Origin: Billgrantia zhangzhouensis
Lineage (GTDB): Bacteria > Pseudomonadota > Gammaproteobacteria > Pseudomonadales > Halomonadaceae
Length of the DNA: 64,000 bases
Direction: 5' to 3'
NCBI RefSeq assembly: GCF_021404465.1
Contig: NZ_JABFTT010000014.1
Coordinates: 1-64,000 of the forward strand
Of the stretch, positions 24,577 through 33,169 are shown one piece after another. Each line of letters starts with the position of its first letter. Within the stretch, counting starts at the first letter, position 1. Made by a program: the position numbers and the translations under genes. The notes below the pieces were generated by a model that saw only the letters and a list, made by a program, of their open reading frames with translations, was not told the origin of the DNA and made no database searches.

Positions 24577-26718
24577 TCACTCCTCCTGAAGAGTGGGGAT
24601 GCGCTGCAGATTGGCCTGGCTGCCCTGCGCAGCGTCGGCCGGAAGGGTTCCTGCGACACCGCCGCTGGAGGAGGCGCGAGTGGCCTTCTCGAAGCGTTTG
24701 CGGCGCTTGACCATCGGCGGACAGCGCCGGTCGTCGTGGTAGGTCACCTGGCAATCCAGGCAGTAGTGGCACTCGTTGGCATTGATGCGGCCGTCGGGAT
24801 GGATGGCGGCCACTTCGCACTCGTTGGCGCAGATCTGGCAGGGCGTGCCGCAGTTGCCGCGATGGCGCTTGAGCCAGTCGAACAGGCGCAGGCGGGCGGG
24901 GATGGCGAGCCCCGCGCCCAGCGGGCAGACGTAGCGGCAGTAGGCCTTGTGGGTGAATGCCGAGATGACGAGCAGGCCCAGGGCGTAGAACAGGAAGGCC
25001 CAGTCGCGTTGGAAGCGCAGGGTCACGGCGGTCTTGAACGGCTCGACTTCGGCGTAGCGCTCGGCCTGGCCCAGCGAGTGCAGCGACACCGCGAACAGCC
25101 CAAGCAGGATGATGTACTTGATTGCCCACAGCCGCTCGTGCAGGGCGAAGGGCACCTCGAACTGGGGTACCTTGAGCCGGCGTGCGGCCTTGTTGATCAG
25201 CTCCTGCATGGCGCCGAAGGGGCACAGCCAGCCGCAGAACACGCCGCGGCCCCACATCAACAGCGTGACGGCAACGAACGACCAGAGGATGAACATCATC
25301 GGGTCGATCAGGAACGACTCCCAACTGAAGCCGCCCATCAGCGAATGCACGAAGGTGAGGACGTTGACGACCGAGAGCTGGGCCAGCGAGTACCAGCCGA
25401 TGAACACCACGGTGTAGAGCAGGAAGCCGATGCGCAGCGGGGCCAGCATGCGCGGGTAGCGCACCAGCACGTCCTGGAACAGCATGATGCCGGTCAGCAC
25501 GGTGAGGCCTAAGCCCAGCACCACGATCTGGAAGGTGCGGTCCCGCCATACCTGTACCCACAACGCCTCTTCCACCATGGGTTCGGGGCGCTCGATATAG
25601 GCTTCGGGAATGCTGTAGTGGGCATTGAAACGTACGAACTCGGTTTCCAGCGGCCCGGCGGCCCGGCGCACCAGCAGGCCCAACTCCCAAGGTTCGCCCG
25701 GGTCGAAAGCGGTCTCGTTGCGCACGATGAAGATGTCGCGCTCTGTCAGCCTTGGCGCGCCGTCGATGGCCAGGCGCACGATGCGACGGTGGTCGCGATC
25801 CTGGAAGGCGATGTTGGTATTGCCCTGGCTGGCCTCGATGCGGTCGAAGATGCCGCCGCGCACGTAGCCCGAGCCCTTGAAGGAGTAGTCGCCCCGGGCC
25901 ATCACGCCGATGGCATGCTCGCCCTCCTCCAGGCGCTCCATCAACTGCTCGTACACCACGTCGCCCAACAGGTTGCGACCGATGGTGGGCGCGTTGAGAT
26001 AGGTCACGTAGAGGTCGATGAAGGTGCTGTCGGGATCCTCGCCGCTGGCGTAGGCCTCGGCGGCGGTGCCGGCGAAGGCGGCGTCGACCTCGCCATGAGT
26101 CAGGTGCAGGCGGCGCACGCTGCCGTCGCCTGCCAGGGTTTCCCAGTCGGTCGGCTCGAACACATCATGGCGCACCTGGGCCGGCGGGGTGGCCAGCGGG
26201 TCGTCGATCAGCCCCTGCGCGGCGGCGACCCGACGGGCGGCGCGCATCACCGTCTCGGTGAGCACGATCACGGTGACCGTGGCACCGGAGATGGCATCGA
26301 GGTTCTCGCCCACGCGCAGGCGCTGGTTGACGTGATGAGGGGCGTGAGCGGCGGCGTAGTCCACCAGGTGCTGCTCGGGGATGCCCACCAGCATGATCGG
26401 CTCCTCGTGGCCGAGAATGGTGGCCTGGGTGATGCGCGCCTCGCGGTCGATTCCCACCAGCATGTTGATCGGTTTGCCGGAATAGGCCGGGATGGGCGTG
26501 ATGTCCTGGGTCTCGAAGGCGTAGCCCAGCAGCGTCTCGTCGGCGTAGACCGCCTTGGCGGGAAGCCCGCCGTCGGTATCGGCCAGGCGCGTGGCGCTGG
26601 GGAATCCCTCTTGCACCTGTGACAGTTCGAAGGCCTGCGTGGGCAGGCCGAGCAGCATCAGCAGGCCGAACAGCCAAATCAGGGTTAGAGAAGAGAGCGG
26701 GCTGCGCCGAATGGGCAT
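24577..26718 (-). CDS. nosR: NosR regulatory/electron-transfer flavoprotein
   Basis: 713 aa from ATG 26718; a second ATG 6 nt upstream sits directly on the AAGGA element. Order: signal peptide, periplasmic FMN-binding domain with SGATVT, membrane helices with CGWLCPFGAMQE and CRYVCPLG (CxxxCP), then a cytoplasmic ferredoxin domain (CQICANECEV, CHYCLDCQ). NosR supplies electrons to NosZ and is needed for nos expression. Confidence 0.96.
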   Translation of the reverse strand: MPIRRSPLSSLTLIWLFGLLMLLGLPTQAFELSQVQEGFPSATRLADTDGGLPAKAVYADETLLGYAFETQDITPIPAYSGKPINMLVGIDREARITQATILGHEEPIMLVGIPEQHLVDYAAAHAPHHVNQRLRVGENLDAISGATVTVIVLTETVMRAARRVAAAQGLIDDPLATPPAQVRHDVFEPTDWETLAGDGSVRRLHLTHGEVDAAFAGTAAEAYASGEDPDSTFIDLYVTYLNAPTIGRNLLGDVVYEQLMERLEEGEHAIGVMARGDYSFKGSGYVRGGIFDRIEASQGNTNIAFQDRDHRRIVRLAIDGAPRLTERDIFIVRNETAFDPGEPWELGLLVRRAAGPLETEFVRFNAHYSIPEAYIERPEPMVEEALWVQVWRDRTFQIVVLGLGLTVLTGIMLFQDVLVRYPRMLAPLRIGFLLYTVVFIGWYSLAQLSVVNVLTFVHSLMGGFSWESFLIDPMMFILWSFVAVTLLMWGRGVFCGWLCPFGAMQELINKAARRLKVPQFEVPFALHERLWAIKYIILLGLFAVSLHSLGQAERYAEVEPFKTAVTLRFQRDWAFLFYALGLLVISAFTHKAYCRYVCPLGAGLAIPARLRLFDWLKRHRGNCGTPCQICANECEVAAIHPDGRINANECHYCLDCQVTYHDDRRCPPMVKRRKRFEKATRASSSGGVAGTLPADAAQGSQANLQRIPTLQEE

Positions 26719-26835
26719 GGGCATTCCTTATCGCGTACCCGTCGCAGTAAATGTGAGAGACGACAGGTATTACAGGTATATAAAATGAATCTTTGTTACC
26801 TGCTGCCATCATGCCAGCTGATTGTCAGTCCTTAA

Positions 26836-26849
26836 TTGACGTGGATCAT
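26836..26849. promoter_or_regulatory. FNR/DNR-type box upstream of nosR
   Basis: TTGACGTGGATCAT fits TTGAY-N4-RTCAA with one mismatch, about 118 bp before the nosR start. It shares 13 bases with the ccmF box at 8268. Confidence 0.7.
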
Positions 26850-26989
26850 GGGCGGTGGTGTGACGCGTAATCGCTTGGGGGCGGCGGGGCGACCGCGCAG
26901 GAGAGAGGGAAAGCAGTGGCGGGGCTGTCGCCTGGAGTCGGCTCAATGCCCCGCCTGTGGAGGATCTAGCTACTGAAACTGTAGAGGGG

Positions 26990-27301
26990 TCAGAGTACCG
27001 GTTCGAGCATGAAATCGAGGGCAGCCTTCACTTCCTCGTCGCTGAGATTCACGTGGCCCCCCTTGGGTGGCATGGCACCGAAGCCTTCGATGGAATGGGC
27101 ATAGAGAGTATCCATGTCCTGTTCCAGGCGCGGTGCCCAGGCGTCGGCATCGCCCTTGATTGGCGCACCGGCGGCACCGGTCATGTGGCAGGCCATGCAG
27201 GCTTGGTTATAGATGGCTTCACCATCGGGCTCTGCTTGGACGGAAGCGGCAAACGCCAGGGTGGCGGTGCCGGCTAGCAGGGCGGCGGTGATTTTCTTCA
27301 T
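26990..27301 (-). CDS. Small periplasmic cytochrome c (c5-like)
   Basis: 103 aa from ATG 27301. Signal peptide (MKKITAALLAGTATLAFAASVQA), one heme site CMACH, and the axial Met in GFGAMPPKGG. It resembles cytochrome c5/c555-type monoheme carriers. It stands alone between nosR and nsrR, and could donate electrons to NirS or NosZ; this is inference from location. Confidence 0.88.
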   Translation of the reverse strand: MKKITAALLAGTATLAFAASVQAEPDGEAIYNQACMACHMTGAAGAPIKGDADAWAPRLEQDMDTLYAHSIEGFGAMPPKGGHVNLSDEEVKAALDFMLEPVL

Positions 27302-27402
27302 GGTTGTCTCCAGTTGCTTACGGTCATGGCGAAGCCTGTCGAAGCGGGTCGCCCCGCGGTACGTCAGGCTTCCGTCAAAAGCCAAAACGGATTTTGGCAC
27401 AG

Positions 27403-27849
27403 TCAGGCAGGGCTGGTGGCGATCTGCATCAAACGGGCGAGCTGCGGCTGTCGCATGCCGAGCATGTCGGCCAGGGTGTATTGATCCAGCACTGCCATGA
27501 AGGCGTCCAGGGCTTCGTTGAAAATCGGTTTTAGCCGGCAGGCCGGGGTGATGATGCAGTCATTGTGGTCGCGGAAGCACTCCACCAGGCCGAGCTCGTT
27601 TTCGGTATCGCGTACCAGTCCGCCCAGGGTGATTTCCTCTGGTGCACGATTGAGCAGCAGGCCGCCGTTCTTGCCGCGAATGGTGGTGATATAGCCTCGG
27701 TGGCTGAGGTCCTGTACCACTTTCATCAGATGGTTGCGCGACACGCCGAAGCTTTCCGCAATCTCGTGGATGGTGGCACGCTCCTCGCCTTTGACGGCAA
27801 GATAGATCAGCACGCGCAGCGCATAGTCGGTGTAGCGAGTCAGATGCAT
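27403..27849 (-). CDS. nsrR: NO-sensing repressor NsrR (Rrf2 family)
   Basis: 148 aa. N-terminal winged helix (MHLTRYTDYALRVLIYLA; VSRNHLMKVVQDL), then the Fe-S cluster region with C91, C98 and C104 (ECFRDHNDCIITPACRL). The TPAC.L.P string and sequence start are typical of NsrR rather than IscR. NO destroys the cluster and relieves repression of nitrosative-stress genes. A candidate site is at 28370, before nnrS. Confidence 0.9.
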   Translation of the reverse strand: MHLTRYTDYALRVLIYLAVKGEERATIHEIAESFGVSRNHLMKVVQDLSHRGYITTIRGKNGGLLLNRAPEEITLGGLVRDTENELGLVECFRDHNDCIITPACRLKPIFNEALDAFMAVLDQYTLADMLGMRQPQLARLMQIATSPA

Positions 27850-27891
27850 GGCAAGTCCGGCGTTGGCTGGATAAGCAACGATTTATGTACG

Positions 27892-28314
27892 CTAAGTCCT
27901 TCTTATCATAGCAGTATGCTTAGCGTGGCGTTCGCTGCCCAAAGGTGTGGCATCGGGTCGCGTCCAGATGAAAAGGGCCACACAGCAGAACAGGGTTGCT
28001 GTTACGCCTAGTACCGGGATAGGTGCGCCACCCAGCCATAATACCAGCCAGCTCAAGAACAGCAGTACCGTGGCAAGACGCTTGGCTGGCCTGGCGATGG
28101 CCCGCTGCCGTTGCCAGGCGCGCAGTGGCGGGCCCAGCCGAGGATGGTGCCACAACCAGCGCGCCAGTCGCGGCGAGCCCTTGGGTGCCGCCCAGGCGGC
28201 GAGCAGCAGGAAAGGGGTGGTCGGCAGCAGCGGTACCACCAGCCCGGCGGTTCCCAGGCCGATGCAGCCGTAAGCCAGCGCTTGCCAGCCAAGGCGTACC
28301 AAAGGGTCTTTCAT
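27892..28314 (-). CDS. DUF454 (YbaN-like) inner membrane protein
   Basis: 140 aa, with three hydrophobic segments and the family start (ALAYGCIGLGTAGLVVPLLP, then TTPFLLLAAW). DUF454 proteins are of unknown role and often occur near respiratory or heme genes. It is divergent from nnrS across a 68-bp promoter region. Confidence 0.85.
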   Translation of the reverse strand: MKDPLVRLGWQALAYGCIGLGTAGLVVPLLPTTPFLLLAAWAAPKGSPRLARWLWHHPRLGPPLRAWQRQRAIARPAKRLATVLLFLSWLVLWLGGAPIPVLGVTATLFCCVALFIWTRPDATPLGSERHAKHTAMIRRT

Positions 28315-28369
28315 GGCAACCTCGCTATATACACTGCTGTGGCATGGTTTCCAGTCGCGTCTATAAATA

Positions 28370-28382
28370 GTATTTTATATAC
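28370..28382. promoter_or_regulatory. Candidate NsrR operator abutting the nnrS start
   Basis: GTATTTTATATAC is an AT-rich near-palindrome in a GC-rich setting, similar to published NsrR half sites (ATGYATTT type). It ends at the base before the nnrS ATG. Confidence 0.45.
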
Positions 28383-29594
28383 ATGTTTGAAGACGCTGCC
28401 AAGTCCGGTATCGATATTACCGCTCCTCGCATACCCGCCTGGCGCTGGCTGTTTCCGCTGGCGGCGATACATGCCGCCGTGATGGTGCCGCTCTCGTTGC
28501 TGGCGCTCTACCACGGCTGGATATCGGTGCAACTGGCGACGCCGGCCGCCCATGCGCGGGAAATGCTGTTCGGTTTCGCACTGGCGGTGATCGCCGGCTA
28601 CCTGCTGGGCCCCATGCCGCGTCGGCAACTGAGTCTGCTGGTGACGCTGTGGCTGGTAGGCAGGCTGGGCGTGCTGGACTGGTCAGGTGCGGCAATCTCT
28701 TCGCTGGCCGATGGCGCCTTCGCCCTGTGGGTGGCCTCGCGGCTGGTGCCGCGCTTCATCGCCGCGAAGAAATGGCGTAACCGACTGCTCTCGCCGCTGC
28801 TGGGCATGCTCTGCCTGTTGGCCGTGGTGACCCTCACCTGGCGCTACCTCGAAGATATGCCGACCACGACGCCGCTGATGCACCAGAGCGTATTGTGGCT
28901 GGTGTTGCTGATGTCCTTCATGGGCGGGCGCGTCATCGCCCCGGCGGTCAATGGCTACCTGATGAAGCGCTTCCGTGCGGCCGGCACCGGCGTGCAGCCA
29001 CGTATCGAGGCGGCATTGATCGTGCTGCTGGGAGTGGCGCCGTTCCTGATGCTATGGGCCACGCTGCGGCCGCTGGCGGCTCTGATGGTGCTGGCGGCGG
29101 GCCTGCTGGTGCTGGCGCGTATCTGGCGCTGGGAGCCGCTACGTTGCCAGGAGCGCCCGGATTTGCAGGTGCTGATGCTGGGCTACGCCTGGATCGCCAT
29201 CGGCCTGCTGCTGCTGGCACGCAGCTGGTGGGCGCCGCAGCATGCCAGCACCGCTCTGCACGCCTTCACCGTCGGGGCGCTTGGCACCCTGGCGAGTGCG
29301 ATCATGCTGCGTCACGTGATCCTGCGTGCCAAGCGTGGCCCGGAGGAAGAGGCAGCACTACTGCCGCTGGCCGGCCTGTTCGCCGTGGCGGCCGTGCTGC
29401 GCCTGTGGGCGATCGAGGTCGGCTCCCACTGGCTGCTGCTGTTATGGGCCTCGGCCCTGTCCTGGAGCCTGGGTTGGCTGATGGTGGCCTGGCGATTGCG
29501 GGTGTGGTTGGGGCGTGTGGCAAGGCAGGTGGAAAGGCGTGCGGGCCGGAGGGTGCTCGCTGCGCACACCGGCAAACTTGACCCCGGACAATAG
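28383..29594 (+). CDS. nnrS: NnrS family heme-copper membrane protein, copy 1
   Basis: 403 aa, about 12 membrane helices, with the NnrS signature HAREMLFGFALAVIAGYLLG. NnrS protects against nitrosative stress, probably by handling NO or iron-nitrosyl complexes. An in-frame stop at 28368 limits the start to ATG 28383, and no Shine-Dalgarno precedes it; the mRNA may be leaderless. A paralogue lies at 62487. Confidence 0.88.
   Translation: MFEDAAKSGIDITAPRIPAWRWLFPLAAIHAAVMVPLSLLALYHGWISVQLATPAAHAREMLFGFALAVIAGYLLGPMPRRQLSLLVTLWLVGRLGVLDWSGAAISSLADGAFALWVASRLVPRFIAAKKWRNRLLSPLLGMLCLLAVVTLTWRYLEDMPTTTPLMHQSVLWLVLLMSFMGGRVIAPAVNGYLMKRFRAAGTGVQPRIEAALIVLLGVAPFLMLWATLRPLAALMVLAAGLLVLARIWRWEPLRCQERPDLQVLMLGYAWIAIGLLLLARSWWAPQHASTALHAFTVGALGTLASAIMLRHVILRAKRGPEEEAALLPLAGLFAVAAVLRLWAIEVGSHWLLLLWASALSWSLGWLMVAWRLRVWLGRVARQVERRAGRRVLAAHTGKLDPGQ
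29578..29591. promoter_or_regulatory. FNR/DNR-type box upstream of hemN
   Basis: TTGACCCCGGACAA has one mismatch to TTGAC-N4-GTCAA and overlaps the last codons of nnrS, 104 bp before hemN. Confidence 0.5.
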
Positions 29595-29694
29595 AGCGGC
29601 GAGCTGTCGAGACGACACCGATAGCCGATGTCATACTCACCGGCAATAGGGCATGGCGCGCTCCATGCCGAGGTTTCAAGAGGCTGTTCCGCTC

Positions 29695-31080
29695 ATGCAA
29701 GACGATCAACTGTTCAATCGCCCCCTGGTGGAAAAGTACGACCGCCCGGGGCCCCGCTACACCTCCTATCCGACGGCGCCGCAGTTCCATGCGGCCTTCG
29801 CCGAGGACGACTATCGCGCCGCCGCGGAGCGCAGCAACCGGGTCGCCTCGCCCAAGCCGCTGTCGGTCTACGTGCACATCCCGTTCTGCAAGAGCCTGTG
29901 CTACTACTGCGCCTGCAACAAGATCATCACCCACAACACCGAGCGGGCGGCGGAGTATCTCGACTGGCTGAAGCAGGAGATCCGTGTGCAGGGCGCGCTG
30001 TTCGACGAGAATCGACGCATGACCCAGTTGCACTTGGGCGGCGGTACTCCCACCTACCTGAGCAACGCCCAGCTCGGCGAGCTGATGGCGGCCCTCGACG
30101 AGGCCTTCCACTTCGCCGAGCCTGCGGCGCGGGAGTTTTCGCTGGAGGTCGATCCACGTACGGTCACGCCTAGCCAGATCCACGAGCTGCACGACCTCGG
30201 CTTCAACCGGCTGAGCTTTGGCGTACAGGATTTCGACCCCGACGTGCAGAAGGCGGTCAACCGCGTGCAGAGCGAGGAGCAGGTCGTCGAGCTGGTGGTG
30301 GCCGCCCGTGAGGCCGGCTTCCAGTCGGTTAGCGTGGACCTGATCTACGGCCTGCCATTGCAGACGGTGGCGAGCTTTGACGCCACCCTGACGAAGATCA
30401 TCGCCCTGCGCCCGGATCGTATCGCCGCCTACAGCTATGCCCACCTGCCGGAGCTGTTCAAGGCCCAGCGGCTGATCCGCCCCGAGGACATGCCGCCGCC
30501 GGAGCGCAAGCTGGAGCTGTTGGAACTGACCATTCGCCGCCTGACTGCGACCGGCTACGTCTACATCGGCATGGATCACTTTGCCCTGCCCGACGACGAG
30601 CTGACCCTGGCCAAGGAGAACGGCACCCTGCAGCGCAACTTCCAGGGTTATTCCACCCATGCCGACTGCGACATGATCGGGCTGGGCATCACCTCCATCG
30701 GCAAGGTCGGCGACAGCTACAGCCAGAACGTCAAGGAGACCGCCCAGTACCAGGCGCGGCTCGAGGCGGGGCGGCTTCCGGTGATGCGCGGCTATCGGCT
30801 CAACGATGACGACCGCCTACGCCGCGACGTGATCAACGCCCTGATGTGCCACGGACGCATCGACTTCGCCAACATCGAGGTGCGCCACGACATCGTCTTC
30901 CGCGATTATTTCGCCGATGCCCTGGGCCAGCTCGAGGAGATGCAGGCCGACGGCCTGCTGTCGATTGACGCCGCTTCCATCGAGGTACTGCCCGCCGGGC
31001 GGCTGATGATGCGCAACATGGCGATGGCCTTCGATGCCTATCTCACACCCAACGAGGGGCGCTTCTCGCGCACGGTGTAG
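29695..31080 (+). CDS. hemN: Oxygen-independent coproporphyrinogen III dehydrogenase
   Basis: 461 aa from ATG 29695 (AAGAGG upstream; an earlier in-frame ATG at 29653 lacks similarity). The radical SAM cluster motif is CKSLCYYCACN, followed by LHLGGGTPTYL. This is the full-length HemN type, not HemW. It makes protoporphyrinogen IX without oxygen, as needed for heme supply during denitrification. Confidence 0.96.
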   Translation: MQDDQLFNRPLVEKYDRPGPRYTSYPTAPQFHAAFAEDDYRAAAERSNRVASPKPLSVYVHIPFCKSLCYYCACNKIITHNTERAAEYLDWLKQEIRVQGALFDENRRMTQLHLGGGTPTYLSNAQLGELMAALDEAFHFAEPAAREFSLEVDPRTVTPSQIHELHDLGFNRLSFGVQDFDPDVQKAVNRVQSEEQVVELVVAAREAGFQSVSVDLIYGLPLQTVASFDATLTKIIALRPDRIAAYSYAHLPELFKAQRLIRPEDMPPPERKLELLELTIRRLTATGYVYIGMDHFALPDDELTLAKENGTLQRNFQGYSTHADCDMIGLGITSIGKVGDSYSQNVKETAQYQARLEAGRLPVMRGYRLNDDDRLRRDVINALMCHGRIDFANIEVRHDIVFRDYFADALGQLEEMQADGLLSIDAASIEVLPAGRLMMRNMAMAFDAYLTPNEGRFSRTV

Positions 31081-31101
31081 GCCTGCCGAGAGGAGCGAAC
31101 G

Positions 31102-31127
31102 AGCGGCGTCCAGTGGCGCCGCTTTCT
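31102..31127 (+). terminator. Terminator after hemN
   Basis: 7-bp stem AGCGGCG/CGCCGCT, then TTCTCT, between convergent hemN and the chemoreceptor gene. Confidence 0.55.
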
Positions 31128-31183
31128 CTGTTCGAGCCCTCGCAAGTGGGCTCCGGAATAGGGCGCCGAGGTGAGCTGTGGCT

Positions 31184-32299
31184 TCACGCCGGTAGCGGCT
31201 TGGTGGCCAGCCTGGCAGGGACAGGTAGCGCCCCCTGGCTGGCTTCGACAGCCTGGGGGCGGTACTTTTGCATGATATGGCGTAGCCGCTTCATCACGTC
31301 GAGGTTGGCTGACTCCATCCTGGCCAGGGCCTGCATCGCCTCGTCCATCTCGCCAGCCTGGTACATGCGTACGGCTGCAATGGCCTGACGGTGCACCTCG
31401 CGATGTGGAAGTTCCAGGGCGCGAAAGTCCTCGTCATCGCCGAAACGCATGCCGCCGGCCCCGGCATAATACCAGCGGCCCAGCGCGCACTGGGTTTCGT
31501 CGGGTAGCTCGTCGGCAGTGGTGGTGGAGAGTCCCATGAGGATTCGGTACACCTCCAGCTTCACCTCAAGCTCCTCCAGATTGGCCAGCTCCACTTCGCT
31601 CAGCATGGCAGAGAAGGTCAGCGCCTGGCTGCTTTCCCGGCTCAGCGCCAGCAGCCGTTCGGTGCGCTGCATCACCTGGCTTGCCGCGGCGCTTAGCCGC
31701 TCGGTTTCACACGCGTTGTGATGCATGGCGGCATCCACCGTGCCGGTCTGGGCGAGAATGCTGCCGGTAAGGCTATCGATCTCCTCGGTGGCTGCTCCGG
31801 TACGGGTGGCAAGTTCGCGTACCTCGGTTGCCACCACGGCGAAGCCGCGCCCGGCATCGCCGGCACGTGCGGCTTCGATGCTGGCATTGAAGGCCAGCAG
31901 CGTGGTCTGAAGCGAAATCTCTTCGATCAGGTGAACGAAGTTGCCGATACTGTCAGCGTCGCCACGCAGGGAGGTGACCTGCACCGCCGCTTGGCCGATA
32001 CGCTGGTTGAGGTTGCGCAGCTCGTTGACCATGGCGTCCAGGGCCTCCTGGCTCTGCTGCGATTCGCCTGTGGTGTGGTCGGCTACGCGCCGGTTGTCGG
32101 CAAGCAACCCGGAGAGTTCGGAGAAGGATTCGCGCAACGCGGCCAGTGAATCGCCGAAGCCGGTGAGGTTGGCGAAGAGGTGTCGATGAACCTGTCGCTC
32201 GGCCTCGAGCTCCAGGAGTCGAGCTTGCAGTCGGTCCCGCTCCTCACGTAGCGCATCGCTGTCGCTCGTCTTGGGTTGGGCCTTTTTCCAGAGTCGCAT
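31184..32299 (-). CDS. Soluble methyl-accepting chemotaxis protein with CZB domain
   Basis: 371 aa without a membrane segment. Order: N-terminal coiled coil (15-40), methyl-accepting signalling hairpin (about 85-230; tip [20 protein letters not shown], then [16 protein letters not shown]), C-terminal chemoreceptor zinc-binding (CZB) domain (235-330). Of the four usual zinc ligands, Cys271 (CALGRWYY), His299 and His303 (LPHREVH) are present. The first His of the canonical DHLxFK is Glu243 here. CZB receptors sense zinc or hypochlorous acid. It lies downstream of the RIC gene, which is separated by a GC-rich hairpin at 32327-32346. Confidence 0.85.
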   Translation of the reverse strand: MRLWKKAQPKTSDSDALREERDRLQARLLELEAERQVHRHLFANLTGFGDSLAALRESFSELSGLLADNRRVADHTTGESQQSQEALDAMVNELRNLNQRIGQAAVQVTSLRGDADSIGNFVHLIEEISLQTTLLAFNASIEAARAGDAGRGFAVVATEVRELATRTGAATEEIDSLTGSILAQTGTVDAAMHHNACETERLSAAASQVMQRTERLLALSRESSQALTFSAMLSEVELANLEELEVKLEVYRILMGLSTTTADELPDETQCALGRWYYAGAGGMRFGDDEDFRALELPHREVHRQAIAAVRMYQAGEMDEAMQALARMESANLDVMKRLRHIMQKYRPQAVEASQGALPVPARLATKPLPA

Positions 32300-32363
32300 G
32301 GCGTCTCCTGTCGTCAGGAAGGGATGGCGCCCGCCGGGGCGGGCGCGGGCAACAAGGCAGGAT

Positions 32364-33020
32364 TCAGCCGGCCCGTTCGAACAGTAGGTTGTTCTCCAGG
32401 TGGATGTGCTCCATCAGGTCCTCCCGGAATTCGCGCAGGCCGGTGTAGAGGGCACGCCAGGTGGTGCAGGCGCCCTTGGGCGGGGTGATGTCGTCGGTGA
32501 GCCGCATTACCTGCTCCAGGTTTTCACCGTGATCGTCATGCTCGTGGCGCATCACCGCGATCGGCCCCTGGGCCTGGGCGCCCATGCCGTTGCGCAGCAT
32601 GGGGAACAGGATCTGTTCCTCCTTCTGCATATGACTCTCCATTTCCTGGTGAATGACCATCAGCAGGTCGGCCAGTCCGTTGGGGCAGGTGTCGCGATCG
32701 CCATGAACTTGCTCCACCCGGCGCGCCATGCGGATCAGCTCGGGCAACTGCTGACGGTGCACGTCGTGATAGCGGGTCAGGATATGGTCGATCAGCTCGG
32801 CGTTGCTGGCCTCGCGCCAGTCGTGTTGCTCGCTGCTGGCGGCCGGCAGCGCCTCGAGTTCGGCGATCAGCTTGTCGACATGCAGGCCGGCGCGCTCGGC
32901 GGCCTGGCGCAGGCTGATACGCCCACCGCAGCAGAAGTCGATGTGATGAGCATGGAAGATGCGGGTGGCACCGGGAAGCGACAGGGCGATGCGGCCAACG
33001 GTCTGTTCCTGCAGGTTCAT
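32364..33020 (-). CDS. dnrN: Iron-sulfur cluster repair di-iron protein (RIC/DnrN/YtfE)
   Basis: 218 aa. N-terminal ScdA-like domain with the Cys pair DFCCGG, then a hemerythrin-like four-helix domain with di-iron ligands spread over [36 protein letters not shown] and MEHIHLENN. It repairs nitrosylated Fe-S clusters. A sigma-54 promoter and three NorR boxes lie upstream, so NorR most likely drives this gene directly. Confidence 0.95.
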   Translation of the reverse strand: MNLQEQTVGRIALSLPGATRIFHAHHIDFCCGGRISLRQAAERAGLHVDKLIAELEALPAASSEQHDWREASNAELIDHILTRYHDVHRQQLPELIRMARRVEQVHGDRDTCPNGLADLLMVIHQEMESHMQKEEQILFPMLRNGMGAQAQGPIAVMRHEHDDHGENLEQVMRLTDDITPPKGACTTWRALYTGLREFREDLMEHIHLENNLLFERAG

Positions 33021-33056
33021 GTGGCATTACCTCGATGATGGGTGACACCCTGACAG

Positions 33057-33072
33057 AGCAATCGCCATGCCA
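33057..33072 (-). promoter_or_regulatory. Sigma-54 promoter of the RIC gene
   Basis: On the minus strand: TGGCATGGCGATTGCT, i.e. TGGCA(C/T)-N5-TTGCT with the GG-N10-GC spacing of sigma-54 promoters. It lies 37 bp upstream of the RIC start codon. Confidence 0.8.
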
Positions 33073-33113
33073 CTTTTGCGCTCCTTCTTTATCAATGGGT
33101 TGCTGTTTGAATG

Positions 33114-33124
33114 GTAAATTTTAC
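33114..33124. promoter_or_regulatory. NorR box 1
   Basis: GTAAATTTTAC matches GT-N7-AC and is nearly palindromic. It lies 42 bp upstream of the RIC sigma-54 element, the normal enhancer position. Confidence 0.75.
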
Positions 33125-33138
33125 CTTTCTCGGTTAAG

Positions 33139-33149
33139 GTGATTTATAC
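33139..33149. promoter_or_regulatory. NorR box 2
   Basis: GTGATTTATAC matches GT-N7-AC, 25 bp from box 1 (centre to centre). Confidence 0.75.
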
Positions 33150-33157
33150 CTTATTGG

Positions 33158-33168
33158 GTGGTTTTTAC
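33158..33168. promoter_or_regulatory. NorR box 3
   Basis: GTGGTTTTTAC matches GT-N7-AC, 19 bp from box 2 and one base before the norR ATG, so binding would also repress norR. Confidence 0.7.
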
Positions 33169-33169
33169 C

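Noticed and set aside
32327..32346. GC-rich hairpin between the RIC gene and the chemoreceptor as a strong terminator
   Set aside because: 9-bp stem is perfect but no T run follows on the minus strand, so termination is uncertain.
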